Assembly: GCA_015680685.1 (NCBI GenBank) | Contig: MNCI01013916.1 | Location: 71,459-135,458, forward strand | DNA from: Gnetum montanum | Taxonomy: Eukaryota > Streptophyta > Gnetopsida > Gnetales > Gnetaceae | Reading direction: 5' to 3' | DNA length: 64,000 bases | In this document: positions 21,881-32,777 of the stretch, in pieces | Numbering within the stretch: the first letter of the stretch is position 1 | Layout of the letters: every line of letters starts with the position of its first letter | The notes under the pieces: generated by a model | The model's database searches: none | The model's input: only the letters and a program-made list of their open reading frames with translations | Told to the model about the DNA's origin: nothing | Position numbers and translations under genes: made by a program

Positions 21881-23502
21881 CTATCATGAATATAATAGGT
21901 AATATTGATAGATCTTTTTTGATATTGTTTGATCCTAGAGCTAGTCATTCTTTTGTGAATCCTAGAGTTATGACCTAGTTGTACCTTAAGCCTTCAACCA
22001 TATGTTAAGCTTGTCTTGATGATAATTATGAAGTTTCAATAGTTATTTAAGCAAGATCACAACTATTTCATGATCTCAGTGCATGAAAAACCTAAGAAAA
22101 GATAGATTAAATTCCAACGATTCAAGAATTCTTGGATATGTTTAAGAAAAACCTTCATAGAGTGTCTTCTCATAACGCAAATTAAGTTTAAAATTACACT
22201 TAAGCCTAGAACTTAATAAATTTCCAAGGCATCTTATAGGATGTCTTTGGTGAAGCTAGTAGAGCTAAAAGTGCAAACTTAAAAGATATTGAATAAAGGT
22301 ATGATTAGATTGAGTGTTTTACCCTAGAATTTATTAGTGCTATTTATGAAGAAGAGGAATGATAGTTTAAGATTATGTATAGATTACAAATAGTTGAATC
22401 ATGTAATAGTTAGTATTTAGAATTCTTTGTCTATAATTTATGATTTGTGTAATCAATTAAGAGAAGCTATGATATTCCTTAAGATTAACTTAAAATCTCA
22501 TTATTATCAAGTTAAAATATGAGAGAAGAATGTAGATAATATTACTTTCAAAACAATATATGATCATCATGAGTTCTTAGTCATGTCCTTTAGACTCACT
22601 AATTTACTAGTAATTTTCATGTCCTAAAAAATAGTGTGTCATGTTCTTATTTAGATTAGTTTTTCATTATTTTCATTAATGACATTTTGGTTTACTCTAA
22701 GTATGAAGAGGAATAGAACAAATATTTGAGAATAATATTATAGACTTTAAGAAAGTAGCAATTGTATGCTTATGATTCTAAGTGTGCTTTTTGAAAGAGA
22801 TAGATATTGTTTCTTATTCATATGGTATCTGGAGCAAGTATAGCTATGGATCCCTCTAAGCTATCAATGATTAAGGATTAGTTCATTCCAAACATTGTGG
22901 ATGAATTTAGAAGCATTGTGAATCTAGTAGAATATTATAAGAGATTTGTAGGGGTTTTTCTAAGATTGTTGCACCTCTACATAAGTTACATAGAAAGGAT
23001 AGTATTTTCTCCTAGTCAAATGCTTGTCAAAAGGCTTTTAAGGAGATGAAATAGAGATTGATTTTAGAATCTATCTTGATAGCCTTATGATATTTATTTA
23101 TATGATTTAAAGATGGTGGAATATGCTTCTAACTAGCTAAAACCTCATGAGACCAAATATCCAACTAATGATATAGAGCTTCATGTCATTATGTTTGATT
23201 TTAAGATTTGGAGATACTCCCTATATGGAAATGGATTAAATTTTTAAAAAATCATAAGAGCTTGCAATATATTATGAATTACTCATAGTTAAACATGAAA
23301 TAGAGGAGATGGTTAAAGTTTCTAGTAGATTTTGACTTTATAGTGCAATATCATCTAGGCAAAGAAAAAAAGGTTGTAGATGCATTAAATAGGATAGCTT
23401 GAAAGCATTGCAATCTCACTATCTAGCCTAGCTTGAAGGATGAAATAAGTTTTTAGTAGGCTTTAGATAGTATTGATGATCTAGTATGAGAAAAAGGTTG
23501 AT
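21881..23502 (+). pseudogene. Protease, reverse transcriptase and RNase H of element G, decayed
   Basis: Protease: ILFDPRASHSFVNPRVM near 21920-21970, where the usual FD-S-G-A-S-HSF is altered to DPRASHSF. RT: KRNDSLRLCIDYK and a degraded LNHVIV near 22355-22410, then LREAMIFLKINLKSHYYQVK near 22460. RNase H/connection: LAKPHETKYPTNDIELHVI-like near 23130-23190. The order and wording are those of chromovirus pol. Frequent stops show long decay. It would have made cDNA in the particle. Confidence 0.7.
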
Positions 23503-25219
23503 GAGTATATAGCAAAGTATTTGGTATGTTAGCATATCAAGTTAGAGCATCATAGAACTCATGGTTTTTTATATGCACATATCAGTTTAGTGTGGAAATG
23601 AAAAACTATTGGCATGGATTTCATTACTAAATTATCTCATACTAAGATTGGAAGAGATTCTATTCTTGTGGTCATAGATATTTTGATCAAATCTTTCCAC
23701 TTCTTAGCTACAAAAAAGATAACTATTGTAGAATATATTGTTCAATTATTCTTATTAGAAACTATCAAATTGCATGAAGTTCTAAATACGATTATGTTAA
23801 ATAGATGTACTAAGTTTACTTCTAGATTTTAATAGTCTTTTTAGAAGAATGTAGGCACTATGCTGAATCTCAAATCAGTATATCATCTTCAAAAACTGGT
23901 TAGATAGATAGAATGAATTAGATTTTAGAGGGCATGATTTGAGCTTATGTCTTAAACTATAGAGACAATTGGAATAGAGTATGTAGCAAAGTTTTCGGTG
24001 TGTTAGCAGATTAATTCAGATCATTAGAGACCTAGTGGTTTTTTATACTCACAAATCATTTTAGTGTTGAAATGAAAAACCATTAGCATGGATTTCATTA
24101 CTAATGAGCCATGATATCGCAGCCCACCGAAACATCTATAAATAAGAGGTGGCTTTTCTTGTTTTAGCCATTTAGATCTAGCCCTTAGCCAAACTATAGC
24201 AGTTTTACCATTCCAGAGTTAGAATAATTTTCATGTGCTTGTAGTAGGAGTCTTAAAGTGAATAGATCTTTATTCGAGAAAATTGTACCTGAGCACACAT
24301 TTGTGTATGGCAATAAAGACAAACTTTCTGATCAACCTTGCAGCATGTGGACTAAGCTAAATAGGATTTAATTATTGTTAAATGTTTAAATGCTTTCCTA
24401 GATAATTAATCTCTCTCAATCCTTGACTCTCCTAGTTAAGCGCATTCAGTATGACTGCTTCGAGCACGTGTGTAATGCTTGGTAACCCAGTAATGAGTAG
24501 TGTTTGGTAATCCCAGCAATGTTGCACTAGTTCAGGGTGTGTGTGGCAAGTGGGAACGAATACTAGTGTGAGGACAATTAGAACTTAGTTAGTGAAGAGT
24601 TAATGAAAGTTAGTCACTTAGTCTCTTCACCTTCCCTTATTAGCATAAGAAATTAAAAAGATAAAAGATATAAAAATCATATACCTCAAACTTACTTAAC
24701 CATACAACTATGAAAATACGAGTAAGTTTGGGAAGACAACGATTGATTAACCTTAAGTGTTCCATTAAGGCGCGTAAGCAGTTAGTCCTTGGAGTTCGAT
24801 CGGATCGCACGTGGGACGCTTGTATTCGTATGGTTGAGTGTAGGGGTACCTCGCCACTCATTAATTACTAAATTACCTCATACTAAGTATGGAAAAGATT
24901 TTATTTTTTATGGTTACAGATATTTTGACTAAATCCTTTCACTTCTTGGCTACAAAAAAGATAACTAGTTCATAATAGATTGCTCAATTTTTTTAGTTAG
25001 AGACTATTAAATTACATGAAATCATGAATAAGATTATGCCAAATAGACACCCTAAGTTTACTTCTAGATTTTAATAGTCTCTTCAAAAGAGTCTACGCAC
25101 TATGCTGAATCTCAACTTAGTGTATCATGCTCAGAAAGATGGTTAGATGGATAGAATAAATTAGATTTTAGAGGACATGCTTTGAGCTTGTGTCTTAAAT
25201 TATAGAGATAATTGGAATA
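23503..25219 (+). repeat. Tandem duplication of the integrase core in element G
   Basis: Unit 1 is 23503-23976 (474 bp) and unit 2 is 23977-25219. Unit 2 is 476 bp once the solo LTR (762 bp) and its extra 5-bp target copy are removed. Both units begin GAGTAT-TAGCAAAG and contain CATGGATTTCATTACTAA and CTACAAAAAAGATAACTA. The solo LTR interrupts unit 2, so the duplication came first. The units have since diverged. Confidence 0.85.
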
Positions 25220-25879
25220 GAGTTCTTTCATTAGCAAAGATTGCTCATAACAATAGTTACTTGGCTAGCTTGAAAGCAGAACCTTATGAAATGTTGTATA
25301 GTAGAACTTTTGATACATCTCTTTTTTGGGATTCTATAGAGGACAAAAAACTAAGATAGATAATATTAAAGAGACTATATTATAGATTAAAATTTTAAGG
25401 GGTAGATTGCAAGTAACTCAAAATAAATACATAAAATATGTTAATAATAAGATATGATCTTTGGAGTTCAACATTGATGATTAAGCATCCCCCAAAGTTT
25501 TCCCTTTGAAAGGGATTATGAGGTTTGGTAGAAGAGAAAAAGTAGCTCATTATTACATTGGTCCCTTTGATGCTTATTAGTTTGATCTTCTATCATTGTT
25601 ACAATTGATTCATGATGCGTTTCATGTTTTTATCTTGAGGCAGTGTGTTGTAAATATGAGTCATAAATTATATTAGTAGGATGTTTAGCTTCAACTTGAT
25701 GTTAGTTTCATAAGGAAACTAGTTAAGATTATAGATAAGATGGAGAGAAGATCAAGTAATAAGGTTATTCCAATGGTGAAGGTTATTTGGAAAAGACATG
25801 AAGCTCACGAAGTAACATGGAAGATGGGGAAAAATCTATATGTCTCACATCCTAAGATCTTTCAAGAGAACATTCTTTA
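23590..25879 (+). pseudogene. Integrase and chromodomain-like C-terminus of element G, decayed and duplicated
   Basis: The open piece 23614-23832 reads MDFITKLSHTKIGRDSILVV then DILIKSFHFLATKK, the classic DFI-LP...DSI-VVVDRLTK-AHF integrase core. It recurs from 24864 after the solo LTR. Downstream are the NNSYLASLKAEPYEMLYSR-like GPY region (25250-25310) and the terminal NKVIPMVKVIWKRHEAHEV then TWKMGKNLYVSHPKIFQE (25755-25880), which resembles the chromodomain tail of Tekay-type elements. Stops and the duplication make it inactive. A functional copy would insert cDNA, with the chromodomain guiding chromatin targeting. Confidence 0.75.
24102..24863 (+). mobile_element. Solo LTR of the Athila-like family in element G integrase
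   Basis: 762 bp from TAATGAGCCATGATATCGC to CCTCGCCACTCATTA, flanked by ATTAC at 24097-24101 and 24864-24868. Removing the LTR and one ATTAC restores CATTACTAAATTACC, as in integrase unit 1 (CATTACTAAATTATC). It contains a TATA box in CATCTATAAATAAGAGG near 24131 and the GGTTGAGTGTAGGGGTACCT end shared with D. Only one clear GATATC unit remains in its U3. Such a structure normally arises by recombination between two LTRs. Both terminal dinucleotides show transitions (TG to TA, CA to TA). Confidence 0.9.
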
Positions 25880-25924
25880 AGAAGGGGGAAGGGAGAGGGG
25901 GGTTGGGGGTGTGGTGGGGGAGAA
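25880..25924 (+). promoter_or_regulatory. Polypurine tract of element G
   Basis: A long G-rich run (GAAGGGGGAAGGGAGAGGGG followed by more G-rich sequence) immediately before the LTR start TGTAACATC. It would prime plus-strand DNA synthesis. It is unusually long and almost free of C. Confidence 0.75.
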
Positions 25925-25926
25925 TA

Positions 25927-27791
25927 TGTAACATCTCTACCTTAGATACTCCTTATCCATTGGTATGATTGTATTTAAATCCTTGATGTACTATTTGCTA
26001 GCCTTCTTTTATTAACTATGCTTGTATAGTTTGAGCTATGTGTCTTGTTATTCCATTTTAGTTGTCTTTTCTTTTTAATGTATTTTTAATATTTACTTTT
26101 ATTTTTGTTATTCCATTTTAGGTGCTCTTTTCTCAAGTTGAAGATCTAGATTCAAGCATAGGTGCAACCACTCATCTACCAATTCCTCTATGATGAGCAT
26201 TGTGGCTCTGAGTGATAATCTTTTTACTTTTCTTTTTATTTTAAGTTTATTTTAGTTTATTATTATTTTCTATTTTTCTTTTAATTTTAGCATATGCATA
26301 CTAACCTCTTTAGTAGAGTTTTGAGTTAGTAGGTATTAGGCACTCGTTAAGTATTGGCGCATGGGATACTCCATTGGTTAGGGCTATGCTTTGTTTGGGT
26401 TACTTTGTATTTTTGTAAATTAATTGTTATATTTATATTTATATTATTTTTAATATTTTTTATTTTTCTTTTAATTTTAGCATATACACACTAACCTCTT
26501 TTGTTAGAGTTTTGAGTTAGTAGGTATTGGGCACTAGATGGGTATTAGTACATGGCCTACTACATTGGTTTGTGGTATTCTTTGTTTGGATGACTTTGTA
26601 TTTTTGTAAATTAATTTTTATATTAATATTTTTATTTTTTAATTTATTTTAGCTTATATTTTAGAGGATCTTATGTTAGTCCCTTGGGTAGTTATGTTTT
26701 GATCTTAGACTTTATTATTGGTCTAAGCTTAAACATAGCTATTGGCTAACTCTTAGGGGAAGTGCCTATAGGATAGTGCTAAGTACTAGTCCATGCATGT
26801 ATATTATTTTTATTCATTTTAAAAATTGATTTTTCTTTCTAATAGATTATCCTTTTTGTCCAACCATGTCTTACTCTTGCAAGCTTAAATACCTAGTAAT
26901 CATTTTAAAAATTATTATCTAATTGCTTTGCTAACATTTAAGAGATAGAACTAGAGAAGGAGAGCTTGTTGATTTGGAGAAGAGCCTAGTAAGACATTGG
27001 TTTAAGTTCTCATTTCATGTTTTACATAGATTCCATCATTGACCTATAATTTTGCTTAGGTTGTGGAGCCTATTTAGGATATTGCAACCATATTTAGGTT
27101 TCTAACTATAGTGCTATCATATCAAAGAGAGTAAATTTTCCATATTACTTTGTTATATGTTTCTTTTAATAAATTTTTTTCATATGCATATGTTTTAGGC
27201 AATCTCTAGTTATTTAGCAATTGTTAACAAAATTTCTAGTTTTTAAAATTGATTATTTTATTCATATTTTTGAGTTCTGGGATTTTTAAAGATTTATTAT
27301 CATGCATGGAATGTTAGACAATGTTTTGATCTTATTTTACCTTATTTTAACATTATTTTCATTCCACCAAATTTTTCAGTCATAGAATGACAATTTTAAG
27401 TTGTAATTTATATTTTTGACCCTTGTAATGATGGAAAATAATGATAGCTTAGAAGATAAAGTAGTTCAACTTGCTAACATGGATTCAAAGGAATCCTTAC
27501 CAATTTTTCATGATGAGGGTTGTGATGTACATTGATATGATCATGAAATCCTACATGAGAAGTCAGGCAACTTTTGTAAAGTGACCCCTAGCCTCTAGGC
27601 AATAGAAAATTGAGAAAACAAAGAAAATTTAACTTCCAGGGCTTCTTGAAACATCTGAAAGTATGAAAATATCAACTAATGATATTTTTAGGATTTTAGT
27701 AGCTTACAATGGATTTTAGGAGGTTAGATTCCTTTCTGTAGATTTCCTACATTTTTTAGTTAGGCATTAGAACCTGTATTTCTAACCTTAG
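25927..27791 (+). mobile_element. 3' LTR of element G, first 1.9 kb
   Basis: Starts TGTAACATCTCTACC after the polypurine tract. It is AT-rich with no coding potential, contains a two-copy 190-bp tandem repeat, and is cut after CTTAG at 27791 by element E. It resumes at 34549. Confidence 0.85.
26271..26650 (+). repeat. Two-copy 190-bp tandem repeat in the element G LTR
   Basis: TATTTTTCTTTTAATTTTAG begins at 26271 and again at 26461. Each copy continues through ACTAACCTCTTT, GTTTTGAGTTAGTAGGTATT, GGCACT and GACTTTGTATTTTTGTAAATT-like sequence. The copies are clearly diverged. Confidence 0.8.
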
Positions 27792-28644
27792 TAACGAGTC
27801 ATGAATTTTCTAGCTGTGATATCGCTGCCATGATATCCCAGTGGCTATGATATCGCAGCCGCGATATCGCATCAACCACGATATCACATACGCAATATCG
27901 CGGCCTGCCTCAATTTCTATAAATAATAGGCAGCTTTCCTTGTTTTAGAACTTAGTTTAGTCCCTTAGTGAAACTCTGGCAGTTTTATCCCTCCAGAGAT
28001 AGAATTATTTTCTAGTGTATGCCCACAGTGTGGTGATTGTAATTGTACGACATCCTTTATTCGAGTGTGACGTACTTGGACATACACATGACTGGAAATA
28101 AAGATCAAGATTACTTCATCATTGTAGCATTCACTTAGTTTAATTATTTATTTAATTATTATTTAATGCTTTCCTAGTTAATCTCTCTCACCCTTGTCTC
28201 ATGTTAAAATGTGGAATGAGTACGACTTGATTATGAGCATTTAAGTGTGACTACTTGGTAACCCAGTAGCGTACCTAGGATCTGCGCTTGGTAATCCTAG
28301 TGGTAGTCATGCATGAAGTCCAAGATGTGTACGGATAATCAAGGAACAGATTCTCATCACACTTAGGCTAGTTAGATTCTCTTACCCTTCTCTCCTAGCT
28401 TAGTTAATATTACTTTCCATCGCCTTCAGGAGTAGCATTAGATTAGAAACCACATCATACACCTCACTCTGGACTAAACCATATGTGACAAAGATAATAC
28501 TAGTCCAGGCGGGAAGACAATGAACTATGACCTAAGGCTAACTATCTAGATGCCACAACTAGTCCGTCTGCGGAGTTCGACCAGATCATGCGTGTAACGC
28601 TCGTATTTGTATGGTTGAGTGTAGGGGTACCTCATCACTCACCA
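27792..28644 (+). mobile_element. 5' LTR of element E
   Basis: 853 bp. The start TAACGAGTCATGAATT is the mutated counterpart of TGATGGATCATGAATT in the 3' LTR, and the end is CACTCACCA. The U3 array lies at 27817-27905 with six GATATC-type units, then the TATA box TATAAAT at 27918. GTGACGTACTTGGACATACA near 28066 and GTGTAGGGGTACCTCATCAC mark the downstream part. Confidence 0.93.
27817..27905 (+). repeat. U3 array of about 14-bp GATATC units, 5' LTR of E
   Basis: Six units of the type TGATATCGCAGCCG, with three 17-bp variants. The units sit 10-100 bp upstream of the TATA box at 27918, so they occupy the promoter region. The array is 28 bp (two units) shorter than the one in the 3' LTR of the same element. 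Confidence 0.85.
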
Positions 28645-28645
28645 T

Positions 28646-28664
28646 TGGGGCCGTTACCAGGGAT
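28646..28664 (+). promoter_or_regulatory. Primer binding site, tRNA-Asp type (element E)
   Basis: TGGGGCCGTTACCAGGGAT follows the LTR by one base. It differs at three positions from the perfect site in D. Confidence 0.85.
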
Positions 28665-28786
28665 GGTGCTAGTTATCTAGATTAGTTATATCATACAAGG
28701 TCGCTGTAAAGGACTTAACGATATATCTTTTAGAAATAAATAATTATTAAAATTCACACATAATTTCACACACAAATTTCACAACC

Positions 28787-30784
28787 ATGCCTCTCGTACA
28801 AGATCACAATAATGCCACACTTACTGAGAAAGTTCATTGGAGAACCAATGAACTATATGAAGATGAAGATTGGAGTACACAACCTGAAGTGGGGGTTTCT
28901 TATAAACATGAACGAAAGTAACGTCATTCCAACACACGAAAGAATAACTTACCCGATGATGATGAACCCCCACTGGCCACTACAAGCTTAACGCAATTAC
29001 TAGATGCTGTTTGAATCTCATGAAGGCATCGTAAAGAGATCCGTCTACCCAGGCTCGATTTAAACAACTTTCCCAATTTTTCAAGAGGCCATGAATTAGA
29101 TCCATATCAACATTTACAAGCCTTCTACGATGCCTGCACATGGAGTAACATTGATAATGGGTGGAAAAAACTTAAGCTCTTTCCCATGACACTCGTTGGC
29201 CAAGCGAAAGTATGGTATAGATCGTTAAAACCAAATTTAATACGACGTTGGTCAACGATGGTAGAGGTATTTAACAAAAAATATCAAACCTACACAAGAG
29301 TGTCAGCCTTGAGGAAACAAATCCAAGGATGGAAACAAGCATAACATGAACCCTTGAACATGGCCTTAGAAAGATATTATGCATTGTTAAACAACTGTCC
29401 AGGCCATGGGTTTTCCGAGGAAAGGCTAGTGTATCATATAATTGATGGGCTATGTAATGAAACAAGAGAGACCTTAGGAATGTATGCCTAAGGTCAACTA
29501 TATGAACTACGAACCCATCAAGTACATGAGCTTATTAAGCGGGTAGCAAAAGAAGAAGGAGAAATGGCTAGATGGGAGAGTGTTGAAAAACATCAACAAG
29601 ACTAAAATCTCAACTTAACAAAGGTCCATGATCATAAAAAGGAGAAATCAACCTATCACAAGGGGAAAGAATCATCTTTGCCAATACAACAATCATTAGA
29701 AGAAGTCGAGGCAAAGATCAATAAGATGTTAGAATGGACATGTCAAAAGTGTGGAGAATTTATCAACATTATTGGAGATAGAGTTTTGACAACCCAAGAA
29801 GTAGGAAAAAACATTAAATAATTAGAAATAAGGGATAAGAAAAATAAGAGCTCAACTGCCAATCATACGTATGAATGTAACATATGCCTGTACGATCACC
29901 TCAAGGGCAAATGCCCGATCTTGTCACATCTATATTAGCATTGGGGAAATATGCTACATCCAGAGTTCGTATAGAGATACTGTGTTCGATCACAGTGGCA
30001 ACAATCCCAGTCATGGGGGAAACCATCCCTACACTAGAGACACCCTTCATATTATCCGAATCCAAGCGCTTATCAAGTTCAACATCATGTTTCTCCAACT
30101 GGGCCACCATACTCTATCTCACCACATTACTATTCTCCACCATACTATCAGCCCATGTCTTCAACACAACCACCACCTTTTGCATCTTATACTCCTCCTA
30201 ATTTTCAACATTCTCATCCTTTCCCTCCTTCTACATTGCCACCAACTGTTCCTAAGGTGTCTGCACCACCGCAACAACCCACGAACATTACTTGTGCTAC
30301 TACTTCCAATAGCAGTGAGAAGCCTCCTCGACATCCAAAGCATCCCTTCTTTAAACATGACCATAAGAAGGGACAACACAATTTTGAGGCCACTACATCT
30401 TCCAATTCAGCACAAGTCCCACACTATGGTGCACCCTTACCTTCAAACCCAACGTCTCATGTTACTTCATCAAGGCCACCAACTCACACTCCAACAACAA
30501 TACGACCCAATGAAAGCATGAATGGAGAGCGACAACCCAATCCTTGCATACCATCTTCTAGTCACAAACATTATAGTGGGTCAACTCGTTATCCGGGAAC
30601 TACATCACACAAATTGCCCCACTATGCTTATTATAATCAAGTGTGTGAAACCCAGTGGGGAAAATATGACCAAGCCAAAATACTTCCAACATGCAAGGAT
30701 CCCCGTTGTCAATTATTAATCCTTGCCATCCTCAATCGTTTAGCTATGAGGGATATCACCCATTCTAGTAATAAGCAGGATTAA
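28787..30784 (+). pseudogene. gag of element E: one frame broken mainly by nonsense changes
   Basis: From ATG 28787 to TAA 30784 the same frame can be followed for 665 codons. Residues 85-210 are a Retrotrans_gag-type domain (RLDLNNFPNFSRGHELDPYQ, then GQAKVWYRSL). The knuckle CNICLYDHLKGKC is near residue 364 with spacing C-x2-C-x3-H-x4-C. Residues 455-620 are Pro/Ser/Thr-rich (open at 30155-30784). I count about nine in-frame stops and no frameshift. Where B or D gives the ancestral codon, most stops come from CGA, CAA or CAG by C-to-T change. The 216-aa frame at 29871-30521 is a shadow. The product would form the particle shell. Confidence 0.9.
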
Positions 30785-32747
30785 TAACCACTTTTTATTT
30801 TCTTTAATTTTACAACTTTTTTGTTTTCCAATTTTTCGATTTTCAATTTCTTATTTTATCATTTTGTCTTTTTATGTTTTTTTCTTTCTACATTTTTTGT
30901 AAGTAATCTCTTCTATGAATATAAAACTTATGTGGATCATTGGTTGAGGTGTGTTCTATGTTGTTGAGTCTCGAGTGATCAATTATTTGGACAGTGAGCT
31001 CATTACACCCACTCATCCACTCTACAAATAAGAGGTTCTATTCAAGGGTATAGTGATATTCTTGACATTCTTAAAACTTAAAATTAATTTTGTGTTCATT
31101 GTACCCATAATGAAGAAGGATGGACCATGAGGGAATGATTAGGGTGTGACATCAAGGGGACTTGTGGATTCTCTTTGGTGACATCTATGGGAGTTATCAT
31201 GCAATGTGGTCGTACTAAGATCCTTGTAGATCTAATGAAAAATGGGAGTAAGAGTAATCAAAAGGGCACTCAAAATTTAATGCTATGCTAGGGGGTCCCA
31301 CTGGAAAGACATGCACCCATGCCTGAAGGTTGGCAGCTTCTTTGGATTTAGTATTCAAAAAGAAAAAAAAGAGAGAAAAAGAAAAAGAAAGTGCCATAAA
31401 ATAAAAGTCACTCCTTCCTTGAATAAAACGCCAAGTGATCATATGCCTTGTTGTTATGGTACTCTCATAGTTGCTTGTCATGGGATAAAGTAATGCGATG
31501 TCACTAATTAGAGGAATGGACTTGGTTATGATCTTGGAACGATGAGTTAATGACACCTTAATCATGCTTTAAATGCAAGATTCACTATTCCTTGGGTCAG
31601 TTACCTCATGTCCCAATCTCTACGATCCCTTTCTATAGTTCATCTCATCTCACTGTTTGTGTAATTGTAGCTCGTGTCGTGTGTAACATAGAATTCTCAT
31701 CTATTACATGTGTGTGTGTTTTGTGGAATCAACGCGGATTACATTTAACCCTTCTAGTATCCACAGACACTTTTAAGTGTGGTTACAAAAGGGAATTATA
31801 GGTTGAAACCTACTTTGGGGAGGACCCACTTGTGTAATCTTTTGTAATCTTTGCTTATGACACAGCTCACACACACCATTTCTTAGCCTTAGCATATTGC
31901 CAAAAATTTTCTTTCCCTTATTACCATCACATAACCTTTTTCTCTACCATCCTTATTNCGGATTACATTTAACCCTTCTAGTATCCACAGACACTTTTAA
32001 GTGTGGTTACNCTTATGACACAGCTCACACACACCATTTCTTAGCCTTAGCATATTGCCAAAAATTTTCTTTCCCTTATTACCATCACATAACCTTTTTC
32101 TCTACCATCCTTATTGATAAATTCCACACCATCATAATTTTCGTGCCTTCAGAACTAGTTGAATTACCCTGGAACCCTTTACCAATCGTTCAGATGTCCT
32201 TAGCCTACATCATTTAGTTTCAAAGAAATATGAAAAATTTGGTACATTCTCTAAGTTCCCTAACTTCAATGAAAATATATATACATGACCCCCCTGTGCT
32301 AATCAACATCATTTGCAATTGTTCATGTAGGGAAAGTTTTTCAATTCCTCTCTACGACTCGCGATTGCGCGTCCCTTGCTTTCATATTCATAACTCGCTT
32401 GCTGGTACTCCAATTTTCATTCCGTTTCAACCTACTTGAACCTAGAGTGTTCAGCTTAGTCATGGGGGAGGGGCACACGTCGAATAGCACATAAATGTTT
32501 TGAAATTCATCATCGCCAAAAGGGCACCTTTAAGGGTAATTAGTTGTAAAATTAAGAATAGAATGTGTTAAAAACAATTTCATCCCCTTAGCTATACCAG
32601 AAAATTACATTTGAAAACCACCTAAGCAAAGAGGATTCAACATTATAATCTTTCAGGGACATGTTCTTCCAATAATTAACATCACATGGAAATAAAGTAA
32701 ATATATTAAGGCAAGAAGTAAGGTATAACGTAACTTTGGTAACATCC
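30785..32747 (+). other. Non-coding spacer between gag and orf2, element E
   Basis: About 2 kb with no supported gene. It holds AGGGGGTCCCACTGGAAAGA near 31289 (shared with B and C), an A/G microsatellite near 31360-31390, the block ACCTACTTTGGGGAGGACCC near 31808 (shared with all copies), and ATATATATACATG near 32277 at the place of the TATA region of B and C. The GATATC units seen there in B and C are missing. The open frames here, including those crossing single Ns, are not genes. Confidence 0.65.
31958..32115 (+). other. Probable assembly artefact: exact local duplications joined by single Ns
   Basis: Single Ns stand at 31958 and 32011. The 52 bp at 31959-32010 are identical to 31735-31786, and the 104 bp at 32012-32115 are identical to 31854-31957. 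Exact copies ending precisely at Ns, in sequence that is otherwise decayed, indicate unmerged contig overlaps. Removing 31958-32115 leaves a continuous spacer that matches B and C. Confidence 0.85.
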
Positions 32748-32777
32748 TTACTAATGATTGGCCTCGTGTGATTGCAG
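32748..32777 (+). promoter_or_regulatory. Putative branch point and 3' splice site before orf2 (element E)
   Basis: TTACTAATGATTGG is followed by CGTGTGATTGCAG, which directly abuts the orf2 ATG at 32778. The branch A is about 23 nt from the acceptor. C has nearly the same sequence, and A, B, D and F have related versions. Confidence 0.7.

Noticed and set aside
29871-30521. 216-aa open frame, plus strand
   Set aside because: Alternate frame over gag of element E; the real frame carries the zinc knuckle and the Pro-rich tail.
31897-32217. 106-aa open frame crossing two Ns
   Set aside because: Created by the false duplication at single Ns.
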